A stretch of DNA of 18,594 nucleotides, from assembly GCA_039589195.1 (NCBI GenBank), contig JBDHHV010000058.1, forward strand, positions 1-18,594. The letters run 5' to 3'. This document shows, in pieces, positions 18,112-18,594 of this stretch. The translations under genes and the position numbers were made by a program. How positions within the stretch are numbered: position 1 is the first letter of the stretch; every line of letters begins with the position of its first letter. The notes beneath the pieces are model-generated. The model was not told the DNA's origin and searched no databases. It was given only the letters and a program-made list of their open reading frames with translations. Source of the DNA: JBDHAC01 sp039589195 (lineage in GTDB: Bacteria; Gemmatimonadota; Gemmatimonadetes; Palauibacterales; Palauibacteraceae).

Positions 18112-18594
18112 TTAGCGGATCAGCGCATCGGCCAGCGAAGAGTCCAGCCCGGCGCTGCGGTAGTAATCTCGAGTCAGCTCGAGAATCGAGAACCCGTCCT
18201 CGTACATCAGAAACCCGTCTTCCTCGTCTACGAACACGAGCGCGCCGGCCACCACGAACAGAATGATGGCCGGTTCGCCGGCGTCCTCCGGTACGACCAG
18301 CGTATGGGCCTCGCCCGCGGGCTCGTAGATGAACGAACCGGGGCCCGCGACCCAGTCGTGCTCCAGGTACCGCCAGCTCCCCTGCAGGGTGTAGCCGTGC
18401 ACCGTGCTTACGTGGTAGTGCTTCGGGATTACGGTACCCGGCAGAGCCTTCAATACGGCCGTGAAACCCCCGGTCGTCAGATTGAAGTGACACGGTTGGA
18501 ACCAGGCTGTCTCACCGTAGGGCACCCAGCGCTGATCATCGTCGAAGTCGAGGTCGGCGATGAAGTGGTCGCGCCGTCGGCTGGTCGCCTCGAG
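18112..18594 (-). CDS. Cupin of the 2,4'-dihydroxyacetophenone dioxygenase-like family (5' end outside window)
   Basis: The minus-strand frame is open from the window edge (LEATSRRRDHFIADLDFDDD...) and continues through 161 codons to TAA at 18112. The start lies beyond 18594. From the VPYGETAWF at 18525 the family pattern is clear: FQPCHFNLTTGGF, PGTVIPKHYHVS, VHGYTLQGSWRYLEHDW, GPGSFIYEPAGEAHTLVVPE. Numbering from that Val, His36, His38 and His74 would be the iron ligands and Glu55 lies nearby. The known relative cleaves a C-C bond in a hydroxylated acetophenone with O2; other members are only annotated as cupins. The visible piece is about as long as a whole family member (150-165), so little is missing. 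The 128 bp before the SpeE-like gene start hold nothing else I can support. Confidence 0.85.
   Translation of the reverse strand, partial: LEATSRRRDHFIADLDFDDDQRWVPYGETAWFQPCHFNLTTGGFTAVLKALPGTVIPKHYHVSTVHGYTLQGSWRYLEHDWVAGPGSFIYEPAGEAHTLVVPEDAGEPAIILFVVAGALVFVDEEDGFLMYEDGFSILELTRDYYRSAGLDSSLADALIR

Overview
This is a GC-rich bacterial chromosomal window that looks like Gemmatimonadota or a close relative. The basis is protein style, not a marker gene: two Ser/Thr kinases of the compact GMATVYLA...HPHILPL...HRDIKP...SPEQ type, one of them carrying a C-terminal TolB-like beta-propeller, and a secreted M28 peptidase with a PA-type insert and a conserved tail. I see no rRNA, integrase, transposase, CRISPR array or phage gene. 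It reads as ordinary chromosome with many single-gene or short transcription units.

Layout. 1-3073 (+): 5'-truncated MATE efflux transporter, a small secreted beta-barrel-like protein, a strong intrinsic terminator, and a lipoprotein metallophosphoesterase followed by a second hairpin. 3265-6039 (+): an unusual fusion of an alpha/beta-hydrolase to a Ser/Thr kinase, then proC (pyrroline-5-carboxylate reductase) 18 bp downstream. 6041-7405 (-): an uncharacterised beta-rich protein and an SDR oxidoreductase in one unit, with a possible gene relic behind the SDR stop. 7618-9712 (+): a membrane-anchored protein with a degenerate MPN/JAB-like domain and a six-helix membrane protein, with another possible relic between them. 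10063-12735 (+): a transmembrane Ser/Thr kinase with an extracytoplasmic propeller. 12836-12944: terminator hairpin and tRNA-Gly(TCC) on the minus strand. 13023-18594 (-): a nucleotidyltransferase close behind a secreted M28 peptidase, a membrane-embedded spermidine-synthase-like protein, and a 5'-truncated cupin of the dihydroxyacetophenone-dioxygenase type.

How the genes relate. Two paralogous kinases within 7 kb, one cytosolic with a hydrolase module and one spanning the membrane with a propeller, suggest signalling. The degenerate MPN-like membrane protein between them has no obvious enzymatic site and could be a structural or adaptor protein. Nothing ties them into one pathway except proximity. 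The most unusual item is the hydrolase-kinase fusion: it retains both a complete-looking Ser-Asp-His triad and a complete kinase active site, and could be a ligand-sensing or ligand-hydrolysing cytosolic receptor kinase (inference).
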